The notes beneath the pieces are model-generated. The model worked only from the letters and a program-made list of their open reading frames with translations, was not told the origin of the DNA and did no database searches. This document shows positions 19,250 through 29,333 of a DNA stretch of 64,000 nt, piece after piece. The stretch lies in contig CP084573.1 in NCBI GenBank assembly GCA_020410785.1, positions 186,001 through 250,000 of the forward strand, given 5' to 3'. The stretch comes from Rickettsia endosymbiont of Culicoides impunctatus. GTDB taxonomy: Bacteria; Pseudomonadota; Alphaproteobacteria; Rickettsiales; Rickettsiaceae. Position numbers and translations under genes: made by a program. Numbering within the stretch: the stretch's first letter is position 1; each line of letters starts with the position of its first letter.

Positions 19250-19930
19250 TTAATTAGTACCAGTTGCCTTTATATCATCATCTTCACTGAGAAATTTTTT
19301 CTGCATCTCTGACTTGCCAAGTGGCTTGTTAGTTTTATTATTCTTGCTGGCTTCGACTTCCTTAATTTTTTTACTACTACCTGTTTTAGCTTTATTTGGT
19401 AAAACTTTATCAACAGTTTGTTGGTTAGTAGTTTGTCGTGCAGGGCATTTATATTTTTCTAAATCTTTTTTAGTTTCACGTAACATAGCTTTAATCTGCT
19501 CTAGCTCTTTGTGCAAATCACTGTTTGCCTTATTGTTTTTATCACTATTTTGTCTCTTCAGCTTATCATTTGCCGAATTCAATGAAGGATATTCTTTTTC
19601 TTGATTTTGCTTGCGTTTTTCATTACGTTCCGCATCTTGTTTTACCATCTTAAGATACATTTGACGATTTCTTAAAGTTGGATTGATTGTTTCGATATCA
19701 TACTCACTAAGCAAATCGCCCTCCTCATCATCAAAATTTTCTTCCATAACGTTTCTCTTTGCCGTCGCTATATATTTTTTATTATAAAGCGGCGGACGTT
19801 TACCACCAGCAAAGCCTTTTCTATCTATAATTTTATTATTAGCAGATCTTTTGAAATACCCTCTAAAACCATCAGTACAACCTGAAAGTAAGGATAATCC
19901 CAAAAATGTAATAATAATTCTTTTAAACAT
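19250..19930 (-). CDS. Hypothetical lipoprotein with coiled coil
   Basis: A 226-residue protein with a lipoprotein signal peptide; the lipobox LSGC places the lipidated Cys at residue 18. The mature part is strongly charged and low in complexity. A Lys/Glu/Asn-rich coiled coil lies at about 90-155 (KQNQEKEYPSLNSANDKLK, ELEQIKAMLRETKKDLEKY). No known domain was recognised. It is probably anchored to the inner or outer membrane facing the periplasm. Its promoter region is the 180 bp gap divergent to the next gene. Confidence 0.75.
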   Translation of the reverse strand: MFKRIIITFLGLSLLSGCTDGFRGYFKRSANNKIIDRKGFAGGKRPPLYNKKYIATAKRNVMEENFDDEEGDLLSEYDIETINPTLRNRQMYLKMVKQDAERNEKRKQNQEKEYPSLNSANDKLKRQNSDKNNKANSDLHKELEQIKAMLRETKKDLEKYKCPARQTTNQQTVDKVLPNKAKTGSSKKIKEVEASKNNKTNKPLGKSEMQKKFLSEDDDIKATGTN

Positions 19931-20110
19931 AAACTAATCCGATAATTTTATAGTAACATAATTAATGACATAAAATCACCAAAGTTGCAAGAATCAATTA
20001 ACCAGGAAGTAGTTGTAGGGAAAAAACAAGCTGATTGACCAAAATTTATCTTGTACTTTTTAATAAATATTATATAAAGCCTATTCATAAGTAAATAAAG
20101 GACTTTATGT

Positions 20111-20908
20111 ATGCCAGAATCTACTAAAGATCACTTAGTTATTACCGAAAACAGAACCTTTTTTTGCAATAAAATGCCATATATTAGCAGACCTGAACGC
20201 TATTACTTCAAAGTACTCAAAAATATAACGCTAACTGTAAAATATCCAATTGATATAAAAGTTGTCGTGCATCCCACAGGTACAGTTAAGTTACCTTTAG
20301 AGAAAAATTATTGTAGCTTTCAAAATCAAAGTACCCGTCAGTCTGTAGATATATTAAATAAAGATTCTATTACCTCACTTCTACTCCCTATAGACACTAA
20401 AATCAGCTTTACTAAAAACAATATTAGCTATCATTTTGAAAACACAACTTCAAAAGAACTAGTCGTAGTGAATCTAAATTTAATTATCAATATTTACGAA
20501 TACCTAACTGGCAAATTACCAGGCACTCCTTCCATTTTTGAAATTAATAAAATAACTAAAATGGCACTTGAGTCTCATGATATAAGGTATCTAATATTTT
20601 ATAAGATGAATCAAGAATTAATAGCTTTATTTGCTAAACAAAATAATGGGAATTTAGATTGCCAAAAAATAGATGCATTTATACAAGAGCATTTTTTAGA
20701 ATTACCTGATATTATTCTTACAATATTACATGATTATCTTGGTTCAAAAAATCCCTATTACTTAAGTTCTCTCCCTCCAAAAATATTAAATGAAGATTTT
20801 TTGTACTTAAAGTCCTCCGATGTAAACTTTAGTAAGCATGTTGATATTAATGATAATCACACCATCCCCCCTCTAGGAACCGTAGAAATTCCTGGAGAAA
20901 CACAATAA
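20111..20908 (+). CDS. Hypothetical protein
   Basis: A 265-residue protein I do not recognise. The N-terminal half is beta-rich (KNITLTVKYPIDIKVVVHP, LPIDTKISF) and the C-terminal half mostly helical. There is no signal peptide or membrane segment. Just upstream of the ATG is TAAAGGAC, a plausible ribosome site. It is convergent with murG, with 97 bp between the stops and no clear terminator. Confidence 0.7.
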   Translation: MPESTKDHLVITENRTFFCNKMPYISRPERYYFKVLKNITLTVKYPIDIKVVVHPTGTVKLPLEKNYCSFQNQSTRQSVDILNKDSITSLLLPIDTKISFTKNNISYHFENTTSKELVVVNLNLIINIYEYLTGKLPGTPSIFEINKITKMALESHDIRYLIFYKMNQELIALFAKQNNGNLDCQKIDAFIQEHFLELPDIILTILHDYLGSKNPYYLSSLPPKILNEDFLYLKSSDVNFSKHVDINDNHTIPPLGTVEIPGETQ

Positions 20909-21005
20909 AATCCCGCTAGAAGGCAACTTCCTAGACGTCTTCTCCTCCCGCTAATAAGACGATTAGCTTGCGTTTTTCCTTAAGTTGACTATCAACCCAA
21001 AGAAA

Positions 21006-22082
21006 TCAGTTTACTATTTGTTCTACTGTATCAGCTAAAACCATACTACCGTCATTTTTCCTTTTTAATAATTCACAAGATGCCCGCTCCAGTATATCAC
21101 GATTTTTTATTAGCACTAAGAGTTTATCGGCTAATTTTTCTGCAGTAATTTTATTTTGTTCAAAACACCACCCTGCCCCACTATCTTCCAGAGCCTTAGC
21201 ATTATAGAATTGATGGTTTTCAGTAGCAAAAGGTAGCGGAATAAAAATTGCCGGCAAGCCAATATAGCTAAGCTCAGAAATAGTTGATGCCCCAGCCCTT
21301 GATATTACTAGTTCTTGATTGGCATATTGCTGATCCATATCATAAAAAAAATCGGCTACTTTATGTGGGATGTTTAACGCACTATAAATTTTAGCAATAT
21401 TGTCTAAATCTTCTGGAGGAGCTTGTTGGGTAATATGTAGTTTAATATCAGGATTTGATTGCACTAATATCTTAATCGCTTCCGGTATTAAAGTAGAAAA
21501 AACCTTTGCTCCCTGACTTCCACCAAAAATCAATATTCGAAAAATATCATTGCTAAAATTATCCTTAACTTTCAGCTTTTTAACATTATCCCGTACTATA
21601 TTTCCTATAACTAATTTCTTATTATAGTCAACAATATTATAATTTTTAGTTTCCTCATAGGTAAGAGCAACTCTTCTGGCCCATTTTAAGAATAATCTAT
21701 TGACCTTACCAATAAAGCAGTTTTGTTCATAAATTACAATAGGGATACGTAACAATACAGCTGCTATCAAAGGAGGGGCTGTTGGATAGCCACCAAACCC
21801 AATTATAACATAAGGTTTGACCTGCACTAATAGCAATAACATCTTAAAAGTCACAAATAATAAACAAATCAATAATTTAAACTTATTAAACAACCCTTTA
21901 GCTGGTAATCTAAAATTTATTATATGTGGAATGAGCGGTAAATCTTCAGTTAAATATTTTTGACATCTAACATCCGTAATAAGATGTAATTTATACCCGC
22001 GTTTCACCAATTCTTCAGCCAAAGCAATAGCGGGAAATAGATGACCTGCCGTACCACCACCAACAACAATTATATTCTTCAT
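21006..22082 (-). CDS. murG: UDP-GlcNAc:undecaprenyl-PP-MurNAc-pentapeptide GlcNAc transferase
   Basis: A 358-residue GT28 enzyme that makes lipid II on the cytoplasmic face of the inner membrane. The glycine loop GGGTAGHLFPAIALAEEL is at residues 8-25. Conserved motifs include GFGGYPTAPPL, the UDP-GlcNAc-binding GGSQGAKVFS and the SRAGASTISEL signature. Its ATG overlaps the ftsW stop (ATGA), making murD-ftsW-murG one translationally coupled unit for septal peptidoglycan. Confidence 0.97.
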   Translation of the reverse strand: MKNIIVVGGGTAGHLFPAIALAEELVKRGYKLHLITDVRCQKYLTEDLPLIPHIINFRLPAKGLFNKFKLLICLLFVTFKMLLLLVQVKPYVIIGFGGYPTAPPLIAAVLLRIPIVIYEQNCFIGKVNRLFLKWARRVALTYEETKNYNIVDYNKKLVIGNIVRDNVKKLKVKDNFSNDIFRILIFGGSQGAKVFSTLIPEAIKILVQSNPDIKLHITQQAPPEDLDNIAKIYSALNIPHKVADFFYDMDQQYANQELVISRAGASTISELSYIGLPAIFIPLPFATENHQFYNAKALEDSGAGWCFEQNKITAEKLADKLLVLIKNRDILERASCELLKRKNDGSMVLADTVEQIVN

Positions 22083-23227
22083 AGGTCAATATCTTGGATT
22101 TTATAGTTAGTAAGGGATGTTTTATGTTTGGTAAAACCAAGCACCATCCCTGTAGCAATAGCTATGGCAAAAGTTGAAGAACCACCATAGCTAATAAACG
22201 GTAAGGTCATCCCTTTGGTTGGTAATAAATTCAAGGTAACACCTATATTAATTAAAGCTTGTAAACCTATCTGTGCAACAATACCACTTGCTGCCAATTG
22301 AATAAATTTATCATCTTCATTAATCAGTTTTAGTAAACTACGAATCACTATAAAAGCAAATATCCCTACAATTATCAAGCAGATAATTGCTCCAAATTCT
22401 TCACCAGCAACGGCAAAAATAAAATCAGTATGAGAATCCGGCAATACTTGTTTTACTGCTCCCTCACCAGGACCACAACCATACAAACCACCATGCTCAA
22501 ATGCTCTGATTGACTTACTAACTTGATAATTACTAATACTCTCCGGATCAAAAAAACTATTAATCCTTTGTGCTACATGAGGCAGCCAAAAATAAGCTGC
22601 TGTAACGCCAAATAGTAGCATAAAAGCAGCAAGCACAATCCAAAATATCGGCATACCAGCAATAAAAAGTTGAATACCAAAAACTGCAGTAACCATCACT
22701 AACATACCAAAATCTGGCTGGATAATTAATAATAAAGCAATGATACTATACAAAGCTATACAGATAGAAAAACTTGGAAATTCCCCTTCAAATTTCAGTG
22801 ACAATATCCAACCAGCCACTACCGCAAAAAATGGTTTTATAAATTCTGAAGGCTGCATAGAAAAACCTAGAATATTAATCCAACGAATAGCCCCCTTAAC
22901 TTCATAACCATAGAATTTAACTAAAATTAATAACAATATGCTGACAATAAATCCTAAAATTGACAATCTCTTTAACCATTTTTTGGAAAAAAAGGAAAAA
23001 AGAATAATCAATAGCGATGCACTAGCAAGATAAAATAATTGTCTAGAGGCAAAATAATGCTCATTGAGTCCTATTCTATTTGCTATTACTGGTCCGGCTG
23101 TAGTAACCAACATCATACTAAAAACAAACAGGATTACTAAAGCAATAATCATTTGCTGGTCGATACTACGCCACCACCATTTTAGGTAATTGTTAGATAA
23201 TTCATTATTATGATTATCTTTGATCAT
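22079..23227 (-). CDS. ftsW: Septal peptidoglycan glycosyltransferase FtsW
   Basis: A 382-residue SEDS-family polymerase with about ten membrane segments, which works with a class B PBP at the division site. Family motifs visible are GYEVKGAIRWINILGFSMQP, PSEFIKPFF, QPDFGM, the long periplasmic loop with PDSHTDFIFAVAGEEFG and the late GMTLPFISYGGSS. It overlaps murD by 14 bp and murG by 4 bp. Together with murG and murD it implies that this bacterium still makes some peptidoglycan. Confidence 0.97.
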   Translation of the reverse strand: MIKDNHNNELSNNYLKWWWRSIDQQMIIALVILFVFSMMLVTTAGPVIANRIGLNEHYFASRQLFYLASASLLIILFSFFSKKWLKRLSILGFIVSILLLILVKFYGYEVKGAIRWINILGFSMQPSEFIKPFFAVVAGWILSLKFEGEFPSFSICIALYSIIALLLIIQPDFGMLVMVTAVFGIQLFIAGMPIFWIVLAAFMLLFGVTAAYFWLPHVAQRINSFFDPESISNYQVSKSIRAFEHGGLYGCGPGEGAVKQVLPDSHTDFIFAVAGEEFGAIICLIIVGIFAFIVIRSLLKLINEDDKFIQLAASGIVAQIGLQALINIGVTLNLLPTKGMTLPFISYGGSSTFAIAIATGMVLGFTKHKTSLTNYKIQDIDL

Positions 23228-24611
23228 GGTTAGCTATAATATTATATAATTCTATAAATAGATTTCCGCGTTCTTCAAAATTTTTAAATTGATCATAAGA
23301 GGCACAAGCCGGAGCTAATAAAATATTTTTGAGATAGCTTGTATCCTCCATTGCATCACTAACGGCAGCATTAAAAGCCTCCTGCAAATCTTGACAAATT
23401 TGGAAATCTACCCTGCCCTTAAGTGACGATGTAAAAAGCTCTTTATCTTGACCAAAAAGATAAGCCTTACGAATTTTATCAAACCATGGTTCTAAATTTG
23501 TTATTCCCCCTTCTTTTGCCACCCCTCCAGCTAACCAATATATATTATCAAGTGCTGTAATGGATTTAGAAGCAGCAATGCCATTGGTAGCTTTGCTATC
23601 GTTATAAAATTTTATCATATTCGAATGATCTGAGTATATTGTACCAACATATTGCATTCTGTGTGGTAACCCCTTAAATAACTCGATAGCAGCAATTATT
23701 TGTTCTGGTCTTACCCCTATAATCCGACAAGCCGCATAACTGACAGCAGCATTTTCTTGATTATGTATGCCTTGTAAAGAGCTATTATTTGGCAGATTAA
23801 TAGTAATCGGTTCAAAAATATTATCATAAACAACATTATTATAAATTGACACTCCTTTATCAAGAATTTTACCAACAGAGATTGGTATTAAATTTGTGGT
23901 ATTCTCCTTTTGTAACTCTAAGAAAATATTGTTGGTAATTTCATTATCAACACTAATTATGGCAAATGAATCTTTATCCATTCGATCAAAGATTTTCTTT
24001 TTAGCGACAATATAGCCTTGCATATTATTATGCCGATCTAAATGATCCTCGGTAATATTAAGTAGCACAGCAATTTTAGCTTTAAAACTGCTTAATAAAT
24101 CTAACTGAAAGGAAGATAGCTCTAATACATACCCTTGACAATCTAATCCCATACTTAAGGCAGGAAAACCAATATTTCCGCCAACTGGATAATCAAAACC
24201 ACAAAATTGTAAAATATGACCAGTTAGAGCAGTGGTAGTACTCTTACCATTAGTACCAGTTATACCGATAAAATTAGCTGTCTTACCCCTTCTGAACTTA
24301 ACTTCCTCAAATAATAGATCTATATCTGAGGTTATTGGTATATTACGGGAATTAGCCATTGTAACAATGTCATGCGACAAGGGAACGCCTGGACTCAACA
24401 ATATCTTATCAAGATCATGCCACCGCTGATCAGACAAGCTAACCAAATTATCGTTTCCATAAATTTTACTGAAACTATCCCGACTGCTATTTACTTGATC
24501 ATAACAAATTATTCTAGCTACTTTATTTAGTGATTGATAAGCAGCCGTACCAGTCTTACCCAAACCAACTATACCTATATTCTTATGTTGTTGTGAAAGA
24601 AATGATGACAT
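23214..24611 (-). CDS. murD: UDP-N-acetylmuramoylalanine-D-glutamate ligase
   Basis: A 465-residue ATP-dependent cytoplasmic ligase adding D-glutamate to UDP-MurNAc-L-Ala. It has an N-terminal Rossmann-like GLGKTGTAAY, the Mur ligase P-loop GITGTNGKSTTTALTGHIL (about residues 115-133), the LNITEDHLDRH catalytic segment and the C-terminal substrate motif FYNDSKATN. It is the first gene of the murD-ftsW-murG run. The 5' neighbour is the broken Rpn gene, 90 bp upstream, so the promoter probably lies in that gap. Confidence 0.97.
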   Translation of the reverse strand: MSSFLSQQHKNIGIVGLGKTGTAAYQSLNKVARIICYDQVNSSRDSFSKIYGNDNLVSLSDQRWHDLDKILLSPGVPLSHDIVTMANSRNIPITSDIDLLFEEVKFRRGKTANFIGITGTNGKSTTTALTGHILQFCGFDYPVGGNIGFPALSMGLDCQGYVLELSSFQLDLLSSFKAKIAVLLNITEDHLDRHNNMQGYIVAKKKIFDRMDKDSFAIISVDNEITNNIFLELQKENTTNLIPISVGKILDKGVSIYNNVVYDNIFEPITINLPNNSSLQGIHNQENAAVSYAACRIIGVRPEQIIAAIELFKGLPHRMQYVGTIYSDHSNMIKFYNDSKATNGIAASKSITALDNIYWLAGGVAKEGGITNLEPWFDKIRKAYLFGQDKELFTSSLKGRVDFQICQDLQEAFNAAVSDAMEDTSYLKNILLAPACASYDQFKNFEERGNLFIELYNIIANHDQR

Positions 24612-24701
24612 AATTTTTAGTTTTCTTTATTTTATATTCCTATTAAAACCCAGTATTGCTAGGCTCTGTGGAGCTAAAACTTGATATCTTAGTAGACTTA
24701 C

Positions 24702-25664
24702 CTAGGTCAGTAATTCATTGATTTTAGTAATAGATAGTCTAGTAATTCTTGCTATTTCCTCAATAGAGGTACCATTTTTTATCATCATTTTTATTAATTT
24801 AGCTTCACCTCTAGCTTCACCTCTAGCTTCTCCGATTTTGATGCCATCTTGTACCCCGATTTTAATACCATCCTGTAGCCCGATTTGAATACCTTCTTCC
24901 TTAGATACTTGAATTATACTAGGCATAAGTTCTTCTCCCTTTTCTTTAGTTAAACTATTTTTTAATATTTTTTCTAACTCTATTTTATCACTTTGCTCAA
25001 TAAAGGTCAAAGTATACTGTAATAGATTTCTTATGTGGTCATAGCCTATTGTTACTTTACTCAATTCAGGCAAGAGATGAGAGATTTCTTGCCATCTTTT
25101 TAGCAATTGACGCTCGTGGATGTGTTTGAGAAAAAATAACAAAATCCCAGACCATACTTTTTTCTTGAGTTCTTCATCGGAAATATCATGTACGTTAATA
25201 AGTTAACAATCATTTGTCCAGAAGCATCTGGCTAAATCTGGATGGGTAAATAGCTCCCATATATTAAGCGGTGCGTCATATTTCTTTTTTCCATTGTATA
25301 GCACTAGGGGATAAATTAATGGAAGACATTTAGATTTAGGATTAGTAGTTAAATATCGATCACAAATATTCACCATATATTTAAATAGCCTAAATGCCAT
25401 TAGCTGATCAACAGTACTTTGATGCTCCAATAATAAAAAAATATAGCCATCTGTATCATTAAATTTAACAGAAAATAATACATCCGAAATAGTTTCAGAA
25501 AGGTCTGGCTCAATAAAACTATCTTTTTCTAATTTTAGAGTTGTGCTATCGATTAAAGCCAGCACATCCTTAGGTAAGTAAGTTGCCAAAAACTCTTTAG
25601 CAACTATTGGATTCTCCATAGATTTGCGAAAGATTTTGTCGTGCTTAGGTTTGTCTGAAGTCAT
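24702..25664 (-). pseudogene. Rpn-family recombination-promoting nuclease, broken by one in-frame stop
   Basis: A PD-(D/E)XK nuclease of the Rpn/transposase_31 family, 80-90% identical by eye to the three intact copies on the plus strand at 30734-33708. The acidic residue in SDVLFSVKF and the EHQS motif are present. After NDC the codon that is CAG (Gln) in the intact copies reads TAA (25203-25205). The frame then resumes unchanged to the end, so a single nonsense codon breaks it. The C-terminal repeat is short (GEARGEARGEAKL). It starts 12 bp after the nuoC stop, and the nuoC stop lies inside the leader sequence shared with copies 3 and 4. Confidence 0.9.
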
Positions 25665-25676
25665 AGTAAAATTTAC

Positions 25677-26291
25677 TTATATAGTATGTTTATTCACTTT
25701 CTCATCTCCAGGTAATACATAACTCGGTTCCTTCCAACTTGAGGAAAAATCAAATTCTCTATATGGTTGATCAAGTTTAACTGGCTCGTATACTACTTTC
25801 GCCAGAGTCTCATCATATTTAACTTGCACATAACCAGTTAATGGAAAATCCTTTCTAAGGGGGTGACCAACAAAATCATAATCTGTTAGAATACGACGAG
25901 TATCATGACTCCCAACAAAATTCACCCCAAACATATCATATGCTTCACGCTCATACCAACAAGCAGCACTAAAGATTTTGGTAATTGAAGGGATTACGTC
26001 ACTTTCTCCAGCCTCAACTTTGACTAATATACGCTTATTTAATTTAAGACTTAGTAAATTATATACCACTTCAAACCGCTTAGAACGGTCTAAAAAATCG
26101 GCAGCAAACAAATCTGTCAGCACAGTAAAACGTAAATCCTCAGATTGCTTAATTGCAGATAAAAATGGTAACAAACTTTCTATAGTAGATTTATAGGCAG
26201 CAAAATATACATTTGAACCATTTGAGTATACAGGCAAAGCAGTTAGACTAAGCCCTTGATTCTTTATTAAGTTATCAATAATCTCTTCCAT
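25677..26291 (-). CDS. nuoC: NADH-quinone oxidoreductase subunit C
   Basis: A 204-residue peripheral-arm subunit of complex I. The 30 kDa signature lies in ACWYEREAYDMFGVNFVGS, followed by RRILTDYDFVGHPLRKDFPL. The chosen ATG at 26291 lies 1 nt past the nuoB stop; an in-frame GTG at 26306 overlaps nuoB and is less likely. The gene order nuoA-nuoB-nuoC is standard, but nuoD does not follow. Instead an Rpn gene begins directly after the stop, while nuoDE lie 9 kb away in the other orientation. Confidence 0.96.
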   Translation of the reverse strand: MEEIIDNLIKNQGLSLTALPVYSNGSNVYFAAYKSTIESLLPFLSAIKQSEDLRFTVLTDLFAADFLDRSKRFEVVYNLLSLKLNKRILVKVEAGESDVIPSITKIFSAACWYEREAYDMFGVNFVGSHDTRRILTDYDFVGHPLRKDFPLTGYVQVKYDETLAKVVYEPVKLDQPYREFDFSSSWKEPSYVLPGDEKVNKHTI

Positions 26292-26292
26292 A

Positions 26293-26814
26293 TTATACAC
26301 TAGCACTCTTAAATCTAGTAGTTCTTTTAATTTTCTTTTGTAACTGCATTAAACCATAAATCAAAGCCTCAGCAGTCGGAGGACAACCTGGTACATATAC
26401 GTCTACCGGAACGATTTGATCACAGCCACGTACTACCGAATAGGAATAGTGGTAATAGCCACCACCATTGGCACAGCTTCCCATTGACAGAACCCACTTA
26501 GGTTCAGTCATTTGGTCATAAACTTTTCTAAGAGCCGGAGCCATCTTATTGGTCAAGGTCCCTGCAACTATCATTAAATCAGATTGACGTGGACTCGGTC
26601 TAAATAACATACCGAAACGATCCATATCGTAACGGCTAGAAGCAGCTTGCATCATTTCTACTGCACAGCAGGCAAGACCAAAGCTCATCGGCCAAAGTGA
26701 ATTAGATCTAGCCCAGCCTAGCAAATCATCGAGTTTAGTTATCAGGAACCCTCGATTTGAGATTTCCTCTGCAAGTAACTTATCTTGATCATACATATCT
26801 ATCTTTGCTTTCAT
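26293..26814 (-). CDS. nuoB: NADH-quinone oxidoreductase subunit B
   Basis: A 173-residue subunit carrying the terminal N2 [4Fe-4S] cluster, which passes electrons to ubiquinone. All four ligands are visible: the tandem Cys49-Cys50 in LACCAVEM, Cys114 in GSCANGGG and Cys144 in [11 protein letters not shown]. The start lies 3 nt after the nuoA stop. Confidence 0.98.
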   Translation of the reverse strand: MKAKIDMYDQDKLLAEEISNRGFLITKLDDLLGWARSNSLWPMSFGLACCAVEMMQAASSRYDMDRFGMLFRPSPRQSDLMIVAGTLTNKMAPALRKVYDQMTEPKWVLSMGSCANGGGYYHYSYSVVRGCDQIVPVDVYVPGCPPTAEALIYGLMQLQKKIKRTTRFKSASV

Positions 26815-26817
26815 GCA

Positions 26818-27192
26818 TCACTCCCAATCTAAAGCTCCTTTTTTCCATTCATATATAAAACCAACAGTAAGTACAAATAAGAAAAACATCATTGAAAAAA
26901 AACCAAATTTACCAATTTTCCCAAGCGTAATAGCCCATGGTATCAAAAAAGTTACTTCTAAATCAAAAATAATAAATAAAATAGCTACTAGATAAAAACG
27001 TACATCAAATTTGCTTCTAGCATCACTAAAAGGCTCAAATCCACATTCATAACTATCTAGTTTAGCCTTATTATATTTCCGAGGACTCAAAATCCTTGGT
27101 AATGTAACTATTATCAACGACAAAACTGATGCTATAGCAAAAAATACTGCTATAGGCAAATATTCCTGTAATATGTGCGATGTTTCCAACAT
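26818..27192 (-). CDS. nuoA: NADH-quinone oxidoreductase subunit A
   Basis: A 124-residue membrane subunit of complex I with three transmembrane helices. The conserved loop [20 protein letters not shown] follows the first helix, then [16 protein letters not shown]. It is the first gene of the remaining nuoABC unit. A 19 bp gap separates it from the O-antigen-ligase-like gene upstream, so the two may share a transcript after rearrangement. Confidence 0.97.
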   Translation of the reverse strand: MLETSHILQEYLPIAVFFAIASVLSLIIVTLPRILSPRKYNKAKLDSYECGFEPFSDARSKFDVRFYLVAILFIIFDLEVTFLIPWAITLGKIGKFGFFSMMFFLFVLTVGFIYEWKKGALDWE

Positions 27193-27211
27193 TAGTAATT
27201 ACCTTGAAAAT

Positions 27212-28504
27212 TTAGTTAGAAATAGTCATTGATCGACGTAATAGTAATTTAAGCAAAATAATCGCCCCAAAGGCACTGCAAACCCACCATACTTGCCAAA
27301 TATTAAATGAGATCATACCTATTATATAATAATTTATAAAGCAAGCATAGGCAACAGACTTATAATTTAACATATCTATATCTATTTCCTTACTTGCTAA
27401 ATTCATCTTATCATATTTAGAGGGCTGCACTAAGCTTATATTACTAATTTTTTGAATATATTTATAAATTAAAGATAAAAATAGTATCAAACCTATTAAG
27501 CCCGTTTCAAATAAAATTTGCATTATATTATTATGTGGGTGTAGAGGGAATGGGGACCAAGTCCATTGATAATAGCTAACCATTTGTTCTTTATCAACTT
27601 TAAAATTTCTTGACGAAGCAAATCCATAGCCCAAAATTGGTTTCTTGATAATTTGTTCGGCAACAAAGTGCCAAATAAACACCCGATGCTTAGCAGTATC
27701 CGGTAGAAACTTAGCATAGTTCTCTAATGCATAATATGGTTGTATTTTATAGCTAATTATCGGCATCATTATTGAACCGGTAAGCATAGCCAAGGTAAAT
27801 AATTTCAAAAAAATAGATTGCAGTGCTTTGGTTGCTAACAGCCTATTTATTAAAAATACTAACCCACCTACGGTAAATGCTAAAAAGCTTGCCAAACTAT
27901 CTGAGATAAATAATAAATAAAAAATTAACAGATAATATATTAGTGCCAATAGATATTTATGATATAGTATCAGTATAGCAATGAGTAACCAGGAAAGAAC
28001 TGACAATAAAGAACAGCCCCGATCAAGAAGGAATAAAAAGAACTGACCGGAAGAATTTGGCTGAAAAATAGTACGGAAGGTTCTTGTTATAATACCATGA
28101 GATAGATATTCTATAAAGAATAGAGCAATTGCCAGCACTATTCCTATAATAAAATATATCTTTATTTTGGTTGCATTGATCGGTAATTTGTCAATATTGC
28201 TATTTACGATAAACCCTATTAGAACAATTAAAAAAACTTGTAGATAATTAACTAAAGAGGAAGGATAGTTATGTGAATAAAAATTTGTTACAAGACACCA
28301 AAGACAAAATAGTAATTCCAATTTCCAAGTGGATAGCAAAGTTTTTTTAACAGTAGCATATTGCAAATTAATAAAAATTTTACCTCTTAAAGCGGTTAAT
28401 ATAGTTAATAACCAAATAGGAACTATTACTGCTGCAGAGAAACCGGAAATTAATCCAATTGCTGGAAATAACATTACTAACACGTAAATCATGGATTGTA
28501 TCAT
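27212..28504 (-). CDS. O-antigen ligase / polymerase-like membrane protein
   Basis: A 430-residue polytopic protein with about 10-12 hydrophobic segments. The Wzy_C-type motif PLHPHNNIMQILFETGLIGL is near residues 320-340, in a large periplasmic loop. Such proteins join or polymerise O-antigen onto lipid A-core in the periplasm. No other O-antigen genes are adjacent. It sits inside the segment inferred to be inverted, directly upstream of nuoA, which may be a new neighbourhood for both. The exact substrate is unknown. Confidence 0.88.
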   Translation of the reverse strand: MIQSMIYVLVMLFPAIGLISGFSAAVIVPIWLLTILTALRGKIFINLQYATVKKTLLSTWKLELLFCLWCLVTNFYSHNYPSSLVNYLQVFLIVLIGFIVNSNIDKLPINATKIKIYFIIGIVLAIALFFIEYLSHGIITRTFRTIFQPNSSGQFFLFLLDRGCSLLSVLSWLLIAILILYHKYLLALIYYLLIFYLLFISDSLASFLAFTVGGLVFLINRLLATKALQSIFLKLFTLAMLTGSIMMPIISYKIQPYYALENYAKFLPDTAKHRVFIWHFVAEQIIKKPILGYGFASSRNFKVDKEQMVSYYQWTWSPFPLHPHNNIMQILFETGLIGLILFLSLIYKYIQKISNISLVQPSKYDKMNLASKEIDIDMLNYKSVAYACFINYYIIGMISFNIWQVWWVCSAFGAIILLKLLLRRSMTISN

Positions 28505-28516
28505 TCTTAAATATCC

Positions 28517-29041
28517 TTATAAACAATATTTAGCAAAAATTTCATAAATTGGATGCTCAAAGGTGGAAACTGAAATGCTTGATGAGATAAGCCATCCTTG
28601 GAAAATTAACATAGGGTCTTCATCAATCTTATGTTCTGTAATGGTTAATAGCACGTAATGATCTCCATTGTAAGGATCAAGGTTTTTTATGCATTTATGC
28701 AATTTAATTTGAATATTACCAAAATATTGTGGCTCATTAGGCTTTAATAACATTTCCTTTGATGTTGCGGTAATTTTATTTAAAGCAATAATTTTGCCCT
28801 GCTGGCAAATTTTTAATTCTGAATTTTCAGCATTATTTGGTATATTGGATAAGTTATTGTCATTAACTTGGTAGCCTTTAATTTCTAAGGCTTTAATTTC
28901 TAACTCGTTACTATCTTCATCGGTAGTATCGAAGAATTCTATATCTTGAACGACGTCTTCGGCTTGTCCATAAGGAGAGAGAACGCATAAAAAACCGATT
29001 ATACTAGTAAATATAAGACGTTTCATCAATTTTTGTAGCAT
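28517..29041 (-). CDS. DUF2155 exported protein
   Basis: A 174-residue protein with a signal peptide (MKRLIFTSIIGFLCVLS, then YGQA-ED). The C-terminal DUF2155 domain, conserved in alphaproteobacteria, shows ALNKITATSKEMLLKPNE, FGNIQIKLHKC, then FQGWLISSS and FEHPIYEIFAKYC. Two conserved cysteines (in HKC and KYC) may form a disulfide in the periplasm. Function is unknown. The true start may be the Met at codon 6 (29026). A 292 bp divergent promoter region separates it from the M23 peptidase. Confidence 0.87.
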   Translation of the reverse strand: MLQKLMKRLIFTSIIGFLCVLSPYGQAEDVVQDIEFFDTTDEDSNELEIKALEIKGYQVNDNNLSNIPNNAENSELKICQQGKIIALNKITATSKEMLLKPNEPQYFGNIQIKLHKCIKNLDPYNGDHYVLLTITEHKIDEDPMLIFQGWLISSSISVSTFEHPIYEIFAKYCL

Positions 29042-29333
29042 TCGAAAATAATAATTCTTTGAGTTATATTGGAGTGGTAGTTATACTACCTTGTAATAAA
29101 ATTGTATATGTAAAAATTTACATTTTTTTATTGTAATTTATTTTTCTATACTCCATATTGGTAGAGTAACTAATATATAATTAGAGTCAATTGATGAGAA
29201 GTTGGCTATATCAAGACTTCTTTTAGAAGTCACTTATGTTGAGGAATTTGAAGGAAACTATCCATCCTAAGCTAGATTATGGATAAATTTTTCCTGAACC
29301 ACCTAAGAATCTAATACATTTGAGTAAGACTTA